A DNA stretch of 39,827 nucleotides from Gloeocapsa sp. PCC 73106 (GTDB taxonomy: Bacteria > Cyanobacteriota > Cyanobacteriia > Cyanobacteriales > Gloeocapsaceae), in assembly GCF_000332035.1 (NCBI RefSeq), contig NZ_ALVY01000194.1, positions 1 to 39,827 of the forward strand, given 5' to 3'. The notes under the pieces are model-generated. The model was not told the DNA's origin. It worked only from the letters and a program-made list of their open reading frames with translations, and did no database searches. Every line of letters starts with the position of its first letter. The first letter of the stretch is position 1. The translations under genes were made by a program, and so were the position numbers. Shown here one piece after another: positions 27,774 through 36,404 of the stretch.

Positions 27774-28592
27774 GTGCGATTCGTTTAGGTCAAAGTTGAG
27801 AAAGTCATAATCAGTAGGTAGGAGCAATCCTTTAGCTGAGAGACCCCTAGAAGCCAATTCTAGCCCAACGTAAACCTAGTAAGGTAAATCCCTTAAAAAA
27901 GTGAAATTAAGACCTCTTAAAATCGATTCTAAAGGGACAAAAAAAAAGGTAAAAGGCTCACTGAGTCTAAATCATGAAATCATGAGTAATAATACTCAAG
28001 AAATAGCAAAAGAAAGGAAATGTTAAGAGTTTGTCACAAAACTCAAAGCGGATTACCGAATCAAGCAGGTAGTGATTACCGAACCTTAACAACTTAATTA
28101 TCGTGTAGGTGAAAGTCCTATCCCCCATGTGTTGGGGTGACAGCATAGCCCGCGGTGAATTGAGGTGGTATCTCATACGCCGAAGCCGGGTTAAAAGCAG
28201 GTAACTTGGTAATCTGAACCGGAACCCCTGCAAGCATTCTCGTCATGAATAGGAATACGAACTCTCGTCTGAACCATCGTTACTCCAAAACAGCCAAAAC
28301 AGATTGATAAGGCTGCAGTCAAAAGACAATGAACTAACATACCAGCAGATTGCCCAATCTGAACTGGAAACACATATATAGTCCCGGTGGAGAGAGAGAT
28401 TCTAAAACGAGACAGAACGATAATTAGGAACGAAGTAACCCCTAGAAAGCTCTTGAATATCAAGTAGTAACCAGCGAAAGCCAATAGGGGAAGGATTGAC
28501 TAAGAAGCCAACGCTTTCCAATAACAGGAAAGATATGCAGACATAGTCACTTTGATAAATAGGAAATAGTTGTAAGTAGAGAGTTATTATCG
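27774..28592 (+). ncRNA. Ribozyme domains I-IV (5' part) of the group II intron
   Basis: About 820 bases before the maturase gene carry no long frame in the sense direction. They hold the catalytic scaffold, domains I to III, and the start of domain IV. The first bases are GTGCG. Many short inverted repeats are visible, for example CAGATTGCCCAATCTG near 28346. The open frames on the minus strand here are shadows of the folded RNA. Confidence 0.8.
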
Positions 28593-30386
28593 ATGAACGT
28601 AAAGTACGATACAAAGAATTGGAACGAAATCGACTGGAAAACAGTTGAAATCGCCGTCTTTAAACTCCAAAAGCGAATATTTCGAGCAAGTCAGGAAGGC
28701 AATGTCAAGCGGATCCACAGCTTACAAAAGCTACTCAGTACCTCGTATTACGGAAAGCTATGGGCAATTCGTAAGGTAACGCAAGACAACCAAGGAAAGA
28801 AAACGGCAGGGGTAGATGGAGTTAAATCCCTTAATCCCAGAGAACGTCTTGAAATGGTTGAGAAAATCAAACTAGAAGGTAAAAGTAAACCAACCCGTAG
28901 GGTATGGATACCCAAACCTAATGGGGAGAAACGACCCTTGGAGATACCTACCATATACGAACGTGTAAAACAATGCTTAGTAAAGTTAGCTCTTGAACCC
29001 GAATGGGAATCACGTTTTGAGGTAAATAGTTACGGATTTCGACCTGGAAGAAGCTGTCACGACGCAATTGAGGCAATATTCAATCAAATTAGATATATGC
29101 CTAAATATGTATTAGACGCTGACATATCCAAATGTTTTGACAAGATAGACCAAAGGAAACTAATAGTCAAAATCAATACATACCCACAACTTAGAAGGCA
29201 ACTAAAAGCCTGGTTAAAGAGCGGTGTGATTGACGAAAAGAGCTGGTATCCAACCAATGAAGGCACACCACAGGGGGGAGTGGTGTCTCCATTATTAGCA
29301 AATATAGCGCTTCATGGGATGGAAACAGAGGTTAAGAAATACGCTAGAACGTTAAAAGGGAACAAAAGAGATAACGAAAGCTCAGTAAGTCTAATCAGAT
29401 ATGCTGACGATTTCGTAATAATTCATAAATCCCTAGAAGTGGTTCTAAAGTGTAAAGAGATAATCGAAAATTGGCTAAAGAACATTGGTCTAGAACTCAA
29501 ACCTAGCAAAACCAAAATATCTCACACGCTAATAGAGTGCGAAGGGAACATAGGCTTTGATTTCCTAGGGTTCACCATCAGACAGTTTTCAGTAGGAAAA
29601 CATCAAAGTGGAAAGAATTCTAAAAGAGAGAAACTAGGGTTCAAAACAATCATAAAACCCTCAAAACAGAAAATCAAGACGCACATCAAGAAACTCGGCG
29701 AAGTAATAAGAGCTCATAAGTCAATACCACAAATAGCCTTAATCAAGAAATTAAATCCAATAATTAAAGGGTGGTCAAACTACTATAGCTCGGTCTGCAG
29801 TAAGGAAGAATTTTCATATTGTGACCACATACTTTATCAACAACTTAAAAGATGGGCAAAAAGACGACATCCCAAGAAGTCAAAAACATGGGCAGCTAAC
29901 AAATACTGGCATATTGAAGGTAAAAGAAAATGGGCTTTTGGAGTCAGAAACAAAGAGAGTAAAAACTTCTTTGGGCTTATCGAGCACAATAAAACACCTA
30001 TCGTGGAACACGTAAAAGTTAAAAGTGATGCAAGCCCATTTAATGGGGAGCTCACCTATTGGAGTAGTCGAAGGGGTAAACACCCAGAAGTCTCAACTAG
30101 AGTGGCAACACTTCTTAAAAGACAAAAAGGAAAATGTGCCCATTGTGGATTAATATTTCGAGATGAAGATTTGATAGAAGTAGACCATATTACCCCCAAA
30201 CACAAAGGTGGCAAAAACAAATATGAGAACCTTCAACTACTTCATAGGTATTGTCATGACATTAAGACAACAATGGAATTAAAGACTTGTACCGATGACA
30301 ACGGATTTATTAGAGAGGAGCCGTGTGAGGTGAAAGTCTCAAGCACGGTTCTGAAGACAAGTCGAATGGGTGACCGTTCGGCTTAG
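28593..30386 (+). CDS. ltrA: Group II intron reverse transcriptase/maturase with HNH endonuclease
   Basis: The intron-encoded protein, 597 residues. The RT domain covers about residues 60-350: the first finger motif GKKTAGVDG, GFRPGRSCHDAI, the GTPQGGVVSPLLANI block, and the catalytic YADD in SLIRYADDFVII. The maturase (X) domain follows, with the KLNPIIKGWSNYYSS motif near residue 390. An HNH endonuclease is at the C-terminus: CAHCGLIF, then DHITPKHKGGKNKYENLQLLH and YCHD. The protein helps splicing and inserts the intron RNA into target DNA by reverse transcription. No stop or frameshift is seen. The last 23 or so residues are encoded by domain V and VI, which is unusual. Confidence 0.97.
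   Translation: MNVKYDTKNWNEIDWKTVEIAVFKLQKRIFRASQEGNVKRIHSLQKLLSTSYYGKLWAIRKVTQDNQGKKTAGVDGVKSLNPRERLEMVEKIKLEGKSKPTRRVWIPKPNGEKRPLEIPTIYERVKQCLVKLALEPEWESRFEVNSYGFRPGRSCHDAIEAIFNQIRYMPKYVLDADISKCFDKIDQRKLIVKINTYPQLRRQLKAWLKSGVIDEKSWYPTNEGTPQGGVVSPLLANIALHGMETEVKKYARTLKGNKRDNESSVSLIRYADDFVIIHKSLEVVLKCKEIIENWLKNIGLELKPSKTKISHTLIECEGNIGFDFLGFTIRQFSVGKHQSGKNSKREKLGFKTIIKPSKQKIKTHIKKLGEVIRAHKSIPQIALIKKLNPIIKGWSNYYSSVCSKEEFSYCDHILYQQLKRWAKRRHPKKSKTWAANKYWHIEGKRKWAFGVRNKESKNFFGLIEHNKTPIVEHVKVKSDASPFNGELTYWSSRRGKHPEVSTRVATLLKRQKGKCAHCGLIFRDEDLIEVDHITPKHKGGKNKYENLQLLHRYCHDIKTTMELKTCTDDNGFIREEPCEVKVSSTVLKTSRMGDRSA
30318..30351 (+). ncRNA. Group II intron domain V
   Basis: The 34-base hairpin starts GAGCCGTGTGAGG and ends CACGGTTC, with a GAAA tetraloop in its middle. 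The AGC triad of the catalytic core is at 30319-30321. The hairpin lies inside the last codons of the maturase frame. Confidence 0.95.
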
Positions 30387-30392
30387 TTTAAC
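30352..30392 (+). ncRNA. Group II intron domain VI with branch point
   Basis: AAGTCGAA pairs with TTCGGCTT, and GAC pairs with GTT below it. This leaves A30385 bulged between the two stems. It is eight bases from the intron end, which is the normal place for the branch-point adenosine. The segment ends in AAC. Confidence 0.9.
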
Positions 30393-31154
30393 CCTTTGGC
30401 TACTGGTGTATTACCGATTGCAGTAGGAAAAGCTACGCGTTTATTACCGTTTTTACCCAGTGATAAAGCCTATCGCGCTAGGGTCAGATTGGGACAACGC
30501 ACCACCACCGATGATTTAGAAGGGGAAATTATTACCAGTCAAGACGCGAGTGGGGTTAGTTTAACTCAAGTTGAATCGCGTTTACCTCAGTTTTTGGGAG
30601 TCATTCAACAAGTACCCCCCGCTTATAGCGCTATTTCCGTAGGGGGTAAACGACTCTACGAACTAGCTAGAATGGGTAAAGCCGTAGAAGTACCCGTTAG
30701 AAGCGTATCAGTGCAACAAATAGAGATAATCGGTTGGTATCAGGGAGAATTTCCTGAAGTAGAACTAGCGATCGCCTGTGGGCCCGGGACCTATATTAGA
30801 GCGATCGCGCGAGACCTCGGGGATAGTCTGGGGGTGGGTGCTACCTTAGCCGCTTTGACGCGCACTAGTAGCTGTGGGTTTTCCCTAAAAGACAGTTTAA
30901 CCCTTACTCAGATAGAAAGCGAGTTAAATCTGATTCCACCTCTGGTAGCCTTAAAACATTTAGAGACTATTACCCTTACACCAGAATTAGCTCAACGTTG
31001 GTGTCAAGGACAAAAAATTCCCATTATCTCCCCTACCCCAACAACAGAAGAACCGTTATTAGTAATTGCCGCAGCAAGTCAAGATTTTTTAGGTCTTGGT
31101 AACTTAATATTCAGTGACAACCAATGCTTATTAGTTCCTAAATTAGTTATGTAG
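30393..31154 (+). CDS. truB: tRNA pseudouridine synthase B, 3' exon (residues 39-291)
   Basis: The second exon of truB. It starts PLATGVLPIAVGKATRLLPF, the continuation of the catalytic motif, and goes on with YRARVRLGQRTTTDDLEGE, the conserved VPPAYSAISVGGKRLYELAR block, and CGPGTYIRAIARDLG. The C-terminal part forms a PUA-like tail. Joined to exon 1, it gives a 291-residue TruB of normal length. No start codon is used at its beginning, because the frame simply continues from exon 1. It could be made alone from a TTG or GTA only as an inactive product lacking Asp38. Confidence 0.95.
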   Translation, partial: PLATGVLPIAVGKATRLLPFLPSDKAYRARVRLGQRTTTDDLEGEIITSQDASGVSLTQVESRLPQFLGVIQQVPPAYSAISVGGKRLYELARMGKAVEVPVRSVSVQQIEIIGWYQGEFPEVELAIACGPGTYIRAIARDLGDSLGVGATLAALTRTSSCGFSLKDSLTLTQIESELNLIPPLVALKHLETITLTPELAQRWCQGQKIPIISPTPTTEEPLLVIAAASQDFLGLGNLIFSDNQCLLVPKLVM

Positions 31155-31167
31155 AATGCTGTGAGTT

Positions 31168-31262
31168 CCCTTTCCCCTTTACCCTTTACCCCTTCCCCTT
31201 TACCCCTTCCCCTTTACCCCTTCCCCTTTACCCTTTACCCCTTCCCTTTACCCTTACCCCTT
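31168..31262 (+). repeat. C-rich pyrimidine tract between truB and cobM
   Basis: About 95 bases of CCCTTTACCCCTTCCCC-type units, with short A interruptions. The minus strand has more than ten G runs and could form quadruplexes. The tract ends nine bases before the cobM ATG, which leaves little room for a normal ribosome site. It matches the G-rich repeat at 25118 on the other strand. Confidence 0.8.
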
Positions 31263-31270
31263 GATTTAAT

Positions 31271-32056
31271 ATGAACAAACCTCTTTCTCCCAAAGTTTAC
31301 CTTATTGGTGCGGGTTCGGGAGATCCAGAATTATTGACCGTCAAAGCTCAAAAAATCATCGCTCAAGCTGATGTAATTCTCTACGCTGATTCTCTGGTAC
31401 CTCGAGAGATTTTACAGGATGTGCGTCCCGATGTGGAATTAATCCGCACCGCTAATATGACCCTAGAAAAAATTATACCCCTGATGATTGACCGGGTTAA
31501 TGCTAATCTGAGCGTGGTTCGTCTCCATTCAGGAGATTTAAGCTTATATAGCGCGATTACCGAGCAAATTCAAGCTTTAATTAAAACTCAGACTCCCTTT
31601 GAGTTAGTACCAGGAATTAGCGCCTTTCAAGCGGCCGCTGCCCAATTAGGGGTAGAATTGACTGTACCTGACTTAGTACAGACTATTATCCTCACGCGTA
31701 TCAGTGGAGAAGCTTCAAAAGTACCAGAGACAGAAGAATTATCATCTTTAGCGGCCCATCAAGCTAGTCTCTGCTTATACTTGTCAGCGCGTCACGTGGA
31801 ATCAGCCCAGGAAAAACTCCTGCAGCACTACCCCCCAGATACTCCCGTCGCCGTCTGCTTTCGCGTGGGTTGGTCAGATGAACGGATTTGGGTTGTTCCT
31901 CTAACAGAAATGGCCGCTTTAAGCGATAAAGAAAAGTTAATTCGCACCACCCTCTATATTATTAGCCCAGCTTTATCTAGTTTAAATCAGGAACTAGATG
32001 GGCGATCGCGCCTTTATCATCCCGAACACAGCCATATTTTTCGTCCCCGGGTATAG
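31271..32056 (+). CDS. cobM: Precorrin-4 C11-methyltransferase
   Basis: A methyltransferase of the cobalamin pathway that methylates C11 of precorrin-4 (CobM, or CbiF in the anaerobic route). It is 261 residues long. Two motifs of the class III SAM-methyltransferase fold are clear: KVYLIGAGSGDPELLTVKA at the start and VVRLHSGDLSLYSAITEQ near residue 85. The PGISAFQAAAAQLG block and the SARHVE segment fix the CobM family. The gene follows truB through the C-rich tract; it is not functionally linked to tsaD-truB. Confidence 0.93.
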   Translation: MNKPLSPKVYLIGAGSGDPELLTVKAQKIIAQADVILYADSLVPREILQDVRPDVELIRTANMTLEKIIPLMIDRVNANLSVVRLHSGDLSLYSAITEQIQALIKTQTPFELVPGISAFQAAAAQLGVELTVPDLVQTIILTRISGEASKVPETEELSSLAAHQASLCLYLSARHVESAQEKLLQHYPPDTPVAVCFRVGWSDERIWVVPLTEMAALSDKEKLIRTTLYIISPALSSLNQELDGRSRLYHPEHSHIFRPRV

Positions 32057-32092
32057 AGCTCACAAGCTTTCTAGCCACCCTGTCACCCCGTC

Positions 32093-32126
32093 AGGGGGAA
32101 AGGTTTAACCTAAAACCTAAAACCTT
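32093..32126 (+). repeat. Third copy of the AACCTAAAACCT-type repeat
   Basis: After a short GGGGGAAAGG run the sequence reads TTTAACCTAAAACCTAAAACCTT. This matches the end of the repeat at 25118-25171 in the same orientation. It lies in the gap after cobM. A degenerate copy, on the other strand in part, lies at 32580-32650. Confidence 0.6.
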
Positions 32127-32231
32127 GGACCTTTTACGCATAAGTTAAACTGAAATAGTCCGTCTTTATTAGTGCGCGGTTTTAGACCTAAATTTTTGGT
32201 GAGATAAACTATCCCTATTTATTAAATAAAT

Positions 32232-32435
32232 ATGCTTAAAACACTTTGGGCTACTGTTCGGCAAAGAAAGATTGAACTTTTGGAATCGCTAGAGCTACCA
32301 GAAGGAACAAAATTACTGGTGACACTGCACCATGATACTGAAAGTGAGTCTTGGCTTCAAATCAGTCAACCATCACTAGATGCAATCTGGGATAATACCG
32401 AGGATGATGTGTATGCCGAGTTACTGCAAAAATGA
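32232..32435 (+). CDS. Small antitoxin-like protein
   Basis: A 67-residue protein. The start MLKTLWATVRQRKIELLESL and the end SLDAIWDNTEDDVYAELLQK resemble small cyanobacterial antitoxins of the AbrB/DUF104-like kind, which normally precede a toxin gene. No intact toxin follows. The same frame continues after the TGA for about 20 codons (HYLDAEAEQLERSLRVWLGLN) with antitoxin-like acidic residues, which may be a relic. The ATG lies in an AT-rich stretch. The family call is from memory of similar proteins, so it is tentative. Confidence 0.55.
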   Translation: MLKTLWATVRQRKIELLESLELPEGTKLLVTLHHDTESESWLQISQPSLDAIWDNTEDDVYAELLQK

Positions 32436-32579
32436 CATTATCTTGATGCTGAGGCAGAACAGCTAGAGCGGTCTTTGCGAGTTTGGTTAGGGTTAAATTA
32501 ACCATGACGATGAAACGATCGCTCTCAAAATAACTTTTAAAACTACAGAAGTACACATAAGGTTCAAAGTAATAGGAGG

Positions 32580-32650
32580 AACGGTGTTAGGTAATAGCTG
32601 TGAAGTTAAACCTTTCCCCCTTACCCTTAAATTCCCACTTTCCCTGCCCT
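32580..32650. repeat. Degenerate copy of the pyrimidine/AACCT repeat
   Basis: GGTGTTAGGTAATAGC is followed by GTTAAACCTTTCCCCCTTACCC and more C-rich sequence. The parts match the other copies of this repeat family on mixed strands. It lies in the gap before the end of the sigma factor gene. Confidence 0.45.
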
Positions 32651-32660
32651 CCGCGCTATA

Positions 32661-33722
32661 CTATAGCCAACCCTTGAGACGACGAGCAACCTGTGGACGA
32701 CGTAGCTTACGCATCGCTTTGGTTTGAATTTGGCGTACTCTTTCTCGTGAGAGATTAAACATACCTCCAACCTCATCTAAAGTGTAAGCTTGGTCTGTAG
32801 TCAATCCATAACGCAATGAAATTACATCTCGCTCTCGCTCGGTCAAAACCTCTGCTAGTACCTCAGAGATTTCCTGACGCATCATGGTCTCGCTGATTTT
32901 ATCTTCGGGTAACTGGATTTCTGTATCTTGAAGCAGATCAACTAACTCGGTATCTTCTCCTTTCCCGATGCGATGATTAAGAGATAGAGACTGGCGCTTT
33001 AATTCCAACAGATAACGCAACTGGAGGGGAGAAATTTCCATTTCTGTGGCGATTTCTTCTTCTTTAGGGTTGCGGTGTAGTTGTTGCTTAAGTACCCGTT
33101 GAGCTTTTTTGAGTTTATTTAGTTTTTCGACAATATGAATAGGAAGACGGATGGTACGAGCATCGTTAGCAATAGTTCTAGTAATCGCTTGGCGAATCCA
33201 CCAGTAAGCGTAAGTAGAGAATTTATAACCCTTATTGGGGTCAAATTTTTCTGTAGCTCGATTTAATCCTACAGCACCTTCTTGAATTAAATCTAAAAAG
33301 GGGACACCACGATTTAAATAGCGTTTAGCAATAGAGACGACTAATCTTAGATTCGAGCGGATCATTTTGCGTTTAGCGACACGTCCCTGATAAAGCAGAT
33401 TATCTAATTGTCCGACGCTATTTAAAGCCAAAGCAGTAACTAATTCCGCTTTAGTGGGCGATCGCCTTAATTCTCTTTCTAATTGCTGAGTTTGCTCTTC
33501 TACCTTTATTAAAAATTTGATTTGGTACGCTAGAGTCAGTTCTTCCTCGGGATTTAGTAGAGGATAACGGGCCATTTCTTGAAAAAACGTACCAATAGTG
33601 TCGTCTAATTTAGACTTTGACGATGACCATGATTTGGTAGATTCAATCTCAGGTTCTAATTGAGAAAAGGAAATTTCAATTAAGTTTTCCTGAAATTCAT
33701 TGGAGTGATTGGATATGTTCAT
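32661..33722 (-). CDS. Sigma-70 family RNA polymerase sigma factor (group 2 type)
   Basis: A 353-residue sigma factor of the RpoD-like type, without the long N-terminal 1.1 region. Region 1.2 is at residues about 40-70 with the less usual variant MARYPLLNPEEEL. Region 2 carries RSNLRLVVSIAKRYLNRG, the core-binding IQEGAVGLNRATEKFD and the -10 reading helix YKFSTYAYWWIRQAITR. Region 3 follows (PIHIVEKLNKLKKA). Region 4 has the -35 helix SRERVRQIQTKAMRKLRR. Such factors control stress, nitrogen or circadian genes in cyanobacteria, and which member this is cannot be told. It is divergent from priA. Confidence 0.9.
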   Translation of the reverse strand: MNISNHSNEFQENLIEISFSQLEPEIESTKSWSSSKSKLDDTIGTFFQEMARYPLLNPEEELTLAYQIKFLIKVEEQTQQLERELRRSPTKAELVTALALNSVGQLDNLLYQGRVAKRKMIRSNLRLVVSIAKRYLNRGVPFLDLIQEGAVGLNRATEKFDPNKGYKFSTYAYWWIRQAITRTIANDARTIRLPIHIVEKLNKLKKAQRVLKQQLHRNPKEEEIATEMEISPLQLRYLLELKRQSLSLNHRIGKGEDTELVDLLQDTEIQLPEDKISETMMRQEISEVLAEVLTERERDVISLRYGLTTDQAYTLDEVGGMFNLSRERVRQIQTKAMRKLRRPQVARRLKGWL

Positions 33723-33920
33723 CAGGGTTAAATGATACCAACTAGGATTTTTATTTTGCTAAAATCGATAAAAGAAAACTATTGTTTACATTTATTCACT
33801 TTTTTTGAGAACCGTTTGCAGGAATTAGGATGTTTTTGACTAGGTTAGCAGAAATAATAATTTTATTTGTTTACTTCATCACAAAATTCAACTATTATCT
33901 GATTAAATAAATCTACAATT

Positions 33921-36404
33921 ATGATAACTAGAACACTGATTTGCTCGGAACCCTCATCGGCTTATCTAACTGGCTCACCCTCCCCGTTATGGTTAGAAGT
34001 GCTGGTAGACTGTCCCGGTGTACAGGGTTTATATACTTATCGTTTACCAGAAAATCTGGAAGTGCAACCAGGAGATATCGTAACCGTTCCCTTTGGTAGT
34101 AAATTAATGGGTGGAATCGTAATTCGTTTGAGAGAGTCACCCCCAGAAAATTTAGAACCTCAACAAATCAAAGAAATCGCCGGTTTAAGCGCTAGAGGTG
34201 TGTTTCCTCCAAATTATTGGCGCTTAATGGAGCAAGTGGCGGAGTATTACGCAGTGGAACTAATGAGCGTGATTCGACTAGCCTTACCGCCGGGTTTATT
34301 GAAGCGTTCTCAGCGACGTATCCGTTTACAACCAGAAGCGATACCCTCTGGATTTGAAGTTTTTTGTAGTGCTTCAGCTCGAGCTATTTTGAATCTACTG
34401 CAAAGTCAGCAGACAGGAGACTACAGCGTTAAATATCTCCAGCGTCAAGTGCGGGGTTTTGAAAGAGGATTGACAGAACTAATTAAAAGAGGGTGGGTAA
34501 CGAGTTATTTAGAACCACCGAAGGCGATCGCCCCTAAATTACAGAAAGCGGTAACAAAAGTCGTAGAAACCTCTCCCAGTGATTTAACAACCAAGCAAAG
34601 GGAAGTATTAGAAATTCTAGGAATCAGAGGAGGAGAACTCTGGTTAAAAGAGTTATTAGAGCTCACCCAAGTCACCATCTCCGTGGTCGAAACCTTAGCC
34701 AAAAAAGGTTGTGTCGTAATCGAAGCAAGAGAAACACTGCGCTTATATCGAGATGGGAAAGTCACCCCAGACAAGATACAACAACTAACACCACCACAAG
34801 CTGAAGCGGTACGAGTAATTACCGAATTGGCAGGATATGCGCAAGTCTTACTCCACGGTGTGACTGGATCGGGAAAAACAGAAGTATATCTTCAAGCGAT
34901 CGCCCCCCTACTAGAATCAGGTAAATCAGCTTTAGTACTAGTACCCGAAATCGGCTTAACCCCTCAACTGACCGATCGCTTTCGGGCACGTTTTGGAGAA
35001 CGAGTTTACGTTTATCATAGCGCGCTAGCTGATGGGGAACGCTACGACACCTGGAGACAGCTACTCACAGGAGAACCTCAGGTAATTATTGGTACTCGTT
35101 CCGCCGTATTTTTACCCCTAATTAACCTAGCTTTAATCGTACTGGACGAGGAACACGATTCCAGCTTTAAAGAAAGTCAACGCATTCCCACTTATCACGC
35201 GCGTCAGATTGCTCAGTGGCGAGCTCAACTCTCTCCCTGTCCCCTCGTTTTAGGATCAGCCACCCCCGCTAGTGAAACCTGGTATCAGTTTCAGCACCAA
35301 CAGCCTCCTCAATCATATTACCTATCTCTACCTGAGAGGATACAATCTCGTCCCTTACCTGCAGTAGAAATCGTGGATATGCGCCAAGAACTCCACAGGG
35401 GTAATCGCTCCATTTTCAGTACCACTCTCGCTAACACTTTAGCTGAATTAAGAAACAACCAACAACAGGCGATTCTTTTTATTCCCCGGCGCGGTCACAG
35501 TACTTTTGTATCTTGCCGTAGTTGTGGATACGTGATTGAATGTCCCCATTGCGATGTTTCCCTTTCCTACCACTACGCTCAAGAAGGAGCAACAAGGTTA
35601 CTACGATGCCACTACTGTAATTATAGCAGTCTACACCCCAACGCTTGTCCTAGCTGCGATTCCCCCTACTTGAAATTTTTTGGCAGTGGTACCCAAAGAG
35701 TTTACCAAGAATTGAGTCGCCAGTTACCCGAGTTACGTTTAATTCGCTTCGATAGCGATACCACGCGCACGAAAGGCTCCCATCGTCGCCTGTTAGAGAG
35801 TTTCGCCCAAGGAGAAGCAGACGTATTAATAGGGACTCAAATGCTCACTAAAGGGCTCGATTTAGCTCAGGTAACCCTGGTAGGAGTAGTCGCCGCCGAC
35901 GGATTACTACACCACTCCAACTATCGTACTGCAGAACAATCCTTTCAAACCCTCACTCAAGTAGCAGGACGCGCGGGACGAGGTGACCAACCCGGTAGAG
36001 TAATCATCCAAACCTATCACCCGGAACACCCAGTATTAGAAGCTGTTCAAACTCACGACTATTCCTCTTTTATGGAGACAGAGTTAACACAAAGAGCCGA
36101 ACTCAATTATCCTCCCTATGGAAGCTTGATTTTAATACTCTTAAAAGGTCTCAATCAGATAGAAGTAGAACGAACCGCAGAGCAAATCAGAGACAATTGC
36201 GCTCAGATATTACCCCCAGAAGTAGAAATTCTTGGACCTGCCCCCGCTCAAATTATGCGAGTCGCTAGTCACTATCGCTGGCAAATTCTACTCAAGTTTC
36301 CCCATTCTCAACGTCATCAATCTCTTGACTTTCAAGCGTTACAACAACTCTGTCCAACCTCCGTCACCATGTCTATTAGTATCGACCCGTTGAACATAGA
36401 ATGA
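33921..36404 (+). CDS. priA: Primosomal replication helicase PriA
   Basis: An 827-residue DNA helicase that restarts stalled replication forks. The N-terminal DNA-binding domain covers residues about 1-240. The helicase core has Walker A GVTGSGKTEVYL, the DEEH box in VLDEEHDSSFK, and the later motifs GSATPASETW and QVAGRAGRGDQPG. Between them lies the zinc-binding region: CRSCGYVIECPHC and then CHYCNYSSLHPNACPSC. Length and order match the family. The TGA overlaps the following Uma2 gene by four bases. Confidence 0.96.
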   Translation: MITRTLICSEPSSAYLTGSPSPLWLEVLVDCPGVQGLYTYRLPENLEVQPGDIVTVPFGSKLMGGIVIRLRESPPENLEPQQIKEIAGLSARGVFPPNYWRLMEQVAEYYAVELMSVIRLALPPGLLKRSQRRIRLQPEAIPSGFEVFCSASARAILNLLQSQQTGDYSVKYLQRQVRGFERGLTELIKRGWVTSYLEPPKAIAPKLQKAVTKVVETSPSDLTTKQREVLEILGIRGGELWLKELLELTQVTISVVETLAKKGCVVIEARETLRLYRDGKVTPDKIQQLTPPQAEAVRVITELAGYAQVLLHGVTGSGKTEVYLQAIAPLLESGKSALVLVPEIGLTPQLTDRFRARFGERVYVYHSALADGERYDTWRQLLTGEPQVIIGTRSAVFLPLINLALIVLDEEHDSSFKESQRIPTYHARQIAQWRAQLSPCPLVLGSATPASETWYQFQHQQPPQSYYLSLPERIQSRPLPAVEIVDMRQELHRGNRSIFSTTLANTLAELRNNQQQAILFIPRRGHSTFVSCRSCGYVIECPHCDVSLSYHYAQEGATRLLRCHYCNYSSLHPNACPSCDSPYLKFFGSGTQRVYQELSRQLPELRLIRFDSDTTRTKGSHRRLLESFAQGEADVLIGTQMLTKGLDLAQVTLVGVVAADGLLHHSNYRTAEQSFQTLTQVAGRAGRGDQPGRVIIQTYHPEHPVLEAVQTHDYSSFMETELTQRAELNYPPYGSLILILLKGLNQIEVERTAEQIRDNCAQILPPEVEILGPAPAQIMRVASHYRWQILLKFPHSQRHQSLDFQALQQLCPTSVTMSISIDPLNIE

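Larger units (their letters stand above)
27774..30392 (+). mobile_element. Complete group II intron inserted in truB
   Basis: A 2,619-base group II intron in the same orientation as truB. The 5' end is GTGCG, the consensus start. The 3' end has a canonical 34-base domain V (30318-30351) and a domain VI with a bulged adenosine at 30385, eight bases from the last base, followed by the terminal AC. Excision joins GAT (Asp38) to CCT (Pro39) and restores the TruB motif GGTLDPLATG with no frame change. An RT-maturase-HNH protein is encoded in domain IV (28593-30386). All parts look intact, so the element is probably able to splice and move. I could not assign EBS1 and EBS2 with certainty. Confidence 0.95.
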
